64,000 bases of DNA from Winogradskyella sp046545555 (lineage in GTDB: Bacteria; Bacteroidota; Bacteroidia; Flavobacteriales; Flavobacteriaceae), in contig NZ_JBHZTH010000002.1 of the NCBI RefSeq assembly GCF_046545555.1, positions 280,358 through 344,357 of the forward strand, read 5' to 3'. Both the position numbers and the translations under genes were made by a program. The notes below the pieces were generated by a model. It worked only from the letters and a program-made list of their open reading frames with translations, was not told the origin of the DNA and made no database searches. This document shows, piece by piece, positions 59,486 through 64,000 of the stretch (within the stretch, counting starts at the first letter, position 1; every line of letters starts with the position of its first letter).

Positions 59486-61396
59486 TTATTCGTTTACAAT
59501 ATAGAAATAGGAACGTCTGTTTAGTTGATGTTCTTCCTCACTACAATCAGTATTATTAGAACATTGATTTAATAATTGTGACTCTCCAAATCCAATGGCA
59601 CTTTCTATTCTGTTAGCTTCAATGCCTCGAGATATTAAATAGTCTCTAGTAGATTTTGCACGCCTATCCGATAGTTTCATATTGTATCTATCACGTCCAC
59701 GACTATCTGTATGTGATTCAATCTTGATAATCATATTTGGATGTTTACGCAGTACATCTACAATATTTTCTAACTCATAACTTGCATCTGTTCTAATATT
59801 GGATTTATTAAAATCAAAGAAAATAGGATTAATAACAATTTGATTGTCTATAATTAGTGGTTCTAAGTTAAGATCTAACTCATTAATTTTTTTATTATCT
59901 AGGTCAGTCTTAACGTCCTTTTTATCTACTTTGTAGTCAGGTTTATTACCTATTAAATTATAAATTTTATCGCAGTCTACAAGAAAATTGTATTCTCCAC
60001 CATCTTTGGTAATAACTTCTTCTATAATTTTACCAGTTTCATCTAAAAGTTGCACAGTGACACCAGTTAAGATGATATTAGTTTTACTATCTCTAGCAAA
60101 ACCTTTAATCTCTTGTTTACATTCTATTGTATTAAAGCTGTATATGTCATCACTTCCTTTACCTCCTGGTCTATTAGAAGAAAAATAACCTATTTGTGTA
60201 TCAGAATTAATATAGAAAGCAAAATCATCATAACCACTATTAAACGGAGCACCTATATTAATCGGATCTTCACTGCGATCTCCTTTGAGTATGTCAGATT
60301 TAAATATATCTAATAATCCTAAATTCAGATAGCCATCAGAAGAAAAGTAGAGTGTATTATCTTTACTTACAAATGGAAACATCTCTCTGCCTTCGGTATT
60401 AATTTTTTCACCTAAGTTTTCTGGTTCTCCATAAGTACCGTTATCTTTAATTGAGACCGCATAAATATCGGTTTGTCCCAAACCACCTTCACGGTCAGAA
60501 ACAAAATAAAGAGTTTTGTTATCTGCACTAAGTGCTGGATGTCCCGTAGAGTAAACTTTATCATTAAATGGTAATTCTACAATATCAGACCATTTGTTAT
60601 CAATAAGACTAGCTTTATAAAGTTTTAAATGCGTAGTTCCTTCCTTATCATAGGCTAGTTTATTTCGTCGAGTAATATTGTCTCTAGTGAAATAAATAGT
60701 TTTACCGTCATTAGTAATTACAACAGACGCCTCATGATAATCAGTGTTGACTGCATCAGATTCTATTTTTATTGGGTTCGAATCATATGAAATAGCTTTA
60801 CTATCTTCAATTAAAGATATCTGAAACAAATCTAAGAAGGGTTCTTTATTCCAATTATAAACTTTTTTACTATCATCTCTCGCTGATGCAAAGTATAATG
60901 TATTATTATAAACAAAACCTCCAAAGTCTGCATTAGTAGAATTAAACGGAACATTTTCAATATTTACAACTACATCTTTACTAGAAGTCAGTTTATCATA
61001 AATATCAGTTTCATCAGGATTATAACCTTTGAGTCGGCTATCACCTTTATGTAAAGCACTTAACTCTTTAAACCATTTATCTGCTTCGTCAAAACTACCT
61101 ATACTTCTAAGAGATTGAATATATTTGTACAAATACTCGGCATCGATTTTTTTATACTTATTTAAAGCTTCTCCATACCAATATGCCGCTTTTTCAGAAT
61201 TTGAATTATTGTAATACGCATCTCCTAAACGAGTTAATACATGTGCACTATCATCACCTTTGTCATATGCCTTTTGATAAAGTTCAATAGCTTTTAAATA
61301 TGCAAAATCCTCGAAAAACTTATCAGCTAACTTGGTTTGCGAGTATGAAAACGCACAAGTTAAAATAAGGGTAAGAATTAATAATCTTGTCTTCAT
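59486..61396 (-). CDS. TPR/WD40-like/OmpA-domain protein (PorE-type)
   Basis: A 636-residue exported protein with signal peptide (LLILTLILTCAFSYSQ). TPR-like repeats come first (about 25-105: YLKAIELYQKAYDKGDDSAHVL). PD40-type beta-propeller blades follow (about 150-430, with HPALSADNKTLYFVSDREGG). Next is a carboxypeptidase-like domain (about 440-520) and an OmpA-like domain at the end (IRTDASYELENIVDVLRKHP, IKIESHTDSRGRDRYNMKLSDRRA). The OmpA part binds peptidoglycan. This layout matches T9SS-linked PorE-type proteins. It is the last of a triplet with PorP/SprF and a SprB-like protein. Confidence 0.88.
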   Translation of the reverse strand: MKTRLLILTLILTCAFSYSQTKLADKFFEDFAYLKAIELYQKAYDKGDDSAHVLTRLGDAYYNNSNSEKAAYWYGEALNKYKKIDAEYLYKYIQSLRSIGSFDEADKWFKELSALHKGDSRLKGYNPDETDIYDKLTSSKDVVVNIENVPFNSTNADFGGFVYNNTLYFASARDDSKKVYNWNKEPFLDLFQISLIEDSKAISYDSNPIKIESDAVNTDYHEASVVITNDGKTIYFTRDNITRRNKLAYDKEGTTHLKLYKASLIDNKWSDIVELPFNDKVYSTGHPALSADNKTLYFVSDREGGLGQTDIYAVSIKDNGTYGEPENLGEKINTEGREMFPFVSKDNTLYFSSDGYLNLGLLDIFKSDILKGDRSEDPINIGAPFNSGYDDFAFYINSDTQIGYFSSNRPGGKGSDDIYSFNTIECKQEIKGFARDSKTNIILTGVTVQLLDETGKIIEEVITKDGGEYNFLVDCDKIYNLIGNKPDYKVDKKDVKTDLDNKKINELDLNLEPLIIDNQIVINPIFFDFNKSNIRTDASYELENIVDVLRKHPNMIIKIESHTDSRGRDRYNMKLSDRRAKSTRDYLISRGIEANRIESAIGFGESQLLNQCSNNTDCSEEEHQLNRRSYFYIVNE

Positions 61397-61409
61397 AATA
61401 GGTATCTTT

Positions 61410-62345
61410 TTAGAAGTATCTTGGAGATTTTATACGTTTACTTTTAAAGACTTCAAACATAAGCAGTACTTCATGAGTCCCACTTGTATATGGTCTTAAG
61501 TCTGAAATAGGATATTCATAAGCATAACCTATTCTTAACTGTCTTGAAATTTGAAAGTCAGCAATACCTCCTAGAGCAGCAGCAGATTCGTTTATTCTAT
61601 AACTTGCTCCAAGCCATAGTGTTTCATTAAATAAAAAGTTAGCTGAAATATCAAATGATAATGGAGCTCCATTTGTACCTTTTAATAATACAGATGGTTT
61701 TAATTTTGTAGTTTCACTTAAATCAAAGACATAACCACCAGTAAAATAATAACTAATACGTTCTAAGGCCACATAATCAATAGTACCACTACCTCCATTA
61801 TTGTAATCCGTATTTAATATTCTTGGTGCCGAAAGTCCTAAATACCAACGTTCTGAATGCCAATATAAACCTGCGCCAACATTTGGACTCCAGCGGTTTG
61901 AAACATCATTAAAAAAGGGATCATTTACAACCGAAGGATCGTTTAATAATTCTTGATCTAAATTATAATGTGTAAATCCTGCTTTTAGTCCGAAAGCTAG
62001 TTCTGAGTTAACACCAGTTTGTATAGTATATGAAAAATCACCATATATATATGCAAAATTTTCATAGCCTAATTGATCGTTAATAAAAGAAAGACCTAAT
62101 CCAATCTTATCATTGCGTAAAGGTGTATGCATAGATAAGGTTTGTGTTTCTGGTCCACCTTCTAGGCCAACCCATTGGCTTCTATGTAAACCAACAACAC
62201 TAAGTGTTTCTCTACTTCCTGCGTAAGCTGGGTTTATAGAAATAGTGTTAAACATGTATTGTGTAAATTGCGGTAACTGCTGAGCAAAAGCGGTGGATGC
62301 TCCCAGCAGAACGATAACAATACTTAAAAATTTTGTTAACTTCAT
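61410..62345 (-). CDS. PorP/SprF family T9SS outer-membrane protein
   Basis: A 311-residue protein with signal peptide (FLSIVIVLLGASTAFAQQ). LPQFTQYMFNTISINPAYAGSRE is the PorP/SprF signature. The rest is beta-barrel-like, with IADFQISRQLRIGYAYEYPIS near the end. SprF is needed for display of SprB in Flavobacterium johnsoniae; here the gene lies 12 bases after a SprB-like type B adhesin gene and 13 bases before the OmpA gene, so it probably presents that adhesin. Confidence 0.9.
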   Translation of the reverse strand: MKLTKFLSIVIVLLGASTAFAQQLPQFTQYMFNTISINPAYAGSRETLSVVGLHRSQWVGLEGGPETQTLSMHTPLRNDKIGLGLSFINDQLGYENFAYIYGDFSYTIQTGVNSELAFGLKAGFTHYNLDQELLNDPSVVNDPFFNDVSNRWSPNVGAGLYWHSERWYLGLSAPRILNTDYNNGGSGTIDYVALERISYYFTGGYVFDLSETTKLKPSVLLKGTNGAPLSFDISANFLFNETLWLGASYRINESAAALGGIADFQISRQLRIGYAYEYPISDLRPYTSGTHEVLLMFEVFKSKRIKSPRYF

Positions 62346-62357
62346 CGGTCAAGTTTA

Positions 62358-64000
62358 TTAGTTTGTTGCTACGTAGATCGGACCAGCAAATGGTTTCAAT
62401 CCACTATCTTTAAAATTAATTATGTAGTAGTATGTTCCGGTTGGGACCTTACCAGAGTTTCCTACAGATGATCCGTGTGCATCACCATTCCAGTCGTTTT
62501 GGTAGTTTCTAGATTCGTAAATCTTTGCTCCCCAACGATTAAATATTTCTACTTCAATTGTAAATCCACAGAATTCAAGACCTGTAACTGAAAAGAACTC
62601 ATTATAGTTATCTCCATTAGCAGTTACCGTCTTTGATATTATAACATTATTTTCATCACTACATGGCAATACGGTACATTCATCATCTATTGCTACAGTA
62701 ACTTCAGCTTCTGTTTGGCATGGTCCTTCTGTAATTGCATATTTGAATACATAATCGCCAACAGTTACAGTTGATGGATCAAATAAACTTCCATTTATTG
62801 TTGCATCTCCAGATACAACACTCCATGTTCCGTTCATATCAAAGTCACCAGATAATAAATCGAATAAATCGAATTCAATATCTAAAATACAACGCGAAGC
62901 GTCAAACGGTTCAATAACATTACTAATCTCAACAAATATAGTTTGTGTAAAATCTGTCATATTACCACAATCATCCGTAACTGTCCAAGTTCTTATGATT
63001 TCGTAATCTTCAAAATCATTAGCTTGAGTTGTATCTTCGATAAAATCAACCGTAATATTATTAGAACAAGAATCTTCAAACACTAAGTTAGGTACTTCAG
63101 GAATCTCATCACATGCTACCGTTAAGTTTTCTTCAAGAGATGTAACTAGTGTTGGTGCATTATTATCACTAACCGTAATTATTTGCGTATGAACAGTATC
63201 ATTTCCACAACTATCAACAGTAGACCATGTACGTTCAATAATATAGTCGCCAATACATGCGCCATTAGTAATTACTTCTTCAAATATTACATCAACGATT
63301 CCACAATTATCAGTTGCTGTTAAAGTTTCTGCCGCTGGTACAGCATCACATTCAGCATCTTGATCTGCTGGTAGTGTTTCGTTAAACGTTGGTGCAGTAG
63401 TATCTTCAACTGTTATAGTTTGTGTATGTGTAGTTTCATTACCACAAGCATCTGATGCTGTCCATGTTCTAACTAAGATATATTCATTGTCACAAGCTCC
63501 TGCTGTTGTTTCTTCTACTACAGTTACATTGGCATCTCCGCAGTTATCAGTGGCAGTTAATGTATCTGCTGTTGGAACGGCGTCACACTCTAAAGTTACG
63601 TCTGAGGGTAAATCACCATCAAATATGGGTGCTGTAGTATCTATTAAATTAATCGTCTGAATTATTGTTGTTGTATTATTACATTCATCTGTTAATGACC
63701 ATGTACGAGTTATAATAGATTCATTATCACAGCTACCATTAGCAATGCTGTCTGTAAAAGTTGCTTCTAAGCCAGAAGAACAAGTATCATCTTCATCTGT
63801 AACGTCACCTGTTATAGTCAAATCATTTGAATCTATATCACATTCTATTGTGATGTCAGTAGGTACAGTAAATGTAGGAGGTGTTGTATCTTCAACAGTA
63901 ATAGTCTGTGAAGCTGAAGATGTATTACCACAATCATCAGTAGCGGTAAACGTTCTCACAATAGTTTTTGTATTACCACAAGCAGCCGTTTCAACATCAG
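62358..64000 (-). CDS. Large HYR-repeat adhesin with T9SS type B domain (N-terminus outside window)
   Basis: The C-terminal part of a large surface protein; the reading frame continues beyond base 64000. The visible 547 residues contain tandem repeats with a period of about 75-80 residues, each with DxCGN, TxTITVEDTTAPTF and CDAVPxADTLTATDNCG elements, that is, HYR-like repeats with conserved Cys. The last about 90 residues form a gliding-motility-type C-terminal domain (SKTVTANGDNYNEFFSV, FNRWGAKIYESRNYQNDW, GTYYYIINFK), a T9SS type B sorting signal. Similar to SprB. Role: probably adhesion or gliding. Confidence 0.85.
   Translation of the reverse strand, partial: DVETAACGNTKTIVRTFTATDDCGNTSSASQTITVEDTTPPTFTVPTDITIECDIDSNDLTITGDVTDEDDTCSSGLEATFTDSIANGSCDNESIITRTWSLTDECNNTTTIIQTINLIDTTAPIFDGDLPSDVTLECDAVPTADTLTATDNCGDANVTVVEETTAGACDNEYILVRTWTASDACGNETTHTQTITVEDTTAPTFNETLPADQDAECDAVPAAETLTATDNCGIVDVIFEEVITNGACIGDYIIERTWSTVDSCGNDTVHTQIITVSDNNAPTLVTSLEENLTVACDEIPEVPNLVFEDSCSNNITVDFIEDTTQANDFEDYEIIRTWTVTDDCGNMTDFTQTIFVEISNVIEPFDASRCILDIEFDLFDLLSGDFDMNGTWSVVSGDATINGSLFDPSTVTVGDYVFKYAITEGPCQTEAEVTVAIDDECTVLPCSDENNVIISKTVTANGDNYNEFFSVTGLEFCGFTIEVEIFNRWGAKIYESRNYQNDWNGDAHGSSVGNSGKVPTGTYYYIINFKDSGLKPFAGPIYVATN

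Noticed and set aside
62358..64000. CRISPR or DNA-level tandem repeat
   Set aside because: The periodicity is at the protein level (about 75-80 residues) with diverged DNA; there are no short identical repeats with spacers.

Overview
The window is a piece of chromosome from a Flavobacteriaceae-type bacterium (phylum Bacteroidota). The DNA is AT-rich. Promoters that can be read have the Bacteroidota form (TTG or TTTG, about 19 bases, then TAnnTTTG). Several starts are TTG. Lineage markers include gldF, porQ, PorP/SprF-type proteins, T9SS type A and type B sorting domains, DUF6048/DUF6452 and a 6S RNA of the flavobacterial kind. I cannot name the genus. Almost everything looks like core genome: I see no prophage, insertion sequence, CRISPR array, tRNA or rRNA.

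Layout. 0-7 kb: 5' end of gldF, a small monooxygenase-like gene, a SAM hydrolase, phoH, purC, a DinB-like protein and rlmD with two small envelope genes. 7-16.5 kb: a mechanosensitive channel, an ECF sigma factor operon, rocD behind an unexplained structured leader, small membrane proteins, a Smr protein, a lipoprotein, a cysteine desulfurase and a T9SS-exported protein. 16.5-24 kb: two tandem paralogous secreted proteins with fibre-like ends, a TonB-dependent receptor and an M23 peptidase. 24-28.9 kb: a coiled-coil gene, zapA, 6S RNA, rny, a PAS histidine kinase and xerD. 29-33 kb: aroQ between two small beta-barrel genes, lpdA, a DUF1572 protein and a lipoprotein MsrB. 33-41.5 kb: a glycogen block (glgA, glgC, glgB, GH31) followed by an M48 peptidase. 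41.5-51.7 kb: an MFS carrier, a sigma/anti-sigma/adhesin-like operon, lon, a LysM protein, porQ, cmk and a BON-LysM protein. 51.8-58.9 kb: rpsA with a foldable leader, a lone GG-leader peptide gene, pyrR-pyrB, a STAS-like protein, rnz, pdxH and a CAP-domain lipoprotein. 59-64 kb: an OmpA/TPR protein, a PorP/SprF protein and a large type B T9SS adhesin that runs off the window end.

How it fits together. Many genes serve the cell envelope and protein export typical of gliding flavobacteria: GldF, PorQ, the SprB/SprF/OmpA-like triplet and several secreted proteins. The glycogen block makes and breaks down storage polysaccharide. The rpsA-to-pdxH stretch is mostly housekeeping.

Least explained parts: (1) a 78-residue double-glycine-leader peptide with a four-cysteine core and no transporter beside it, preceded by a perfect 13-bp dyad and lying between two nearly identical hairpin terminators whose loops are reverse complements; (2) a shared set of promoter motifs (CGTTTAAATGT, CGATAAAA, TGTATTTCRTCG) upstream of several unrelated secreted-protein genes, spaced at near-whole helical turns, which suggests a common but unnamed regulator; (3) the rocD leader RNA; (4) the rpsA leader with two mutually exclusive helices.
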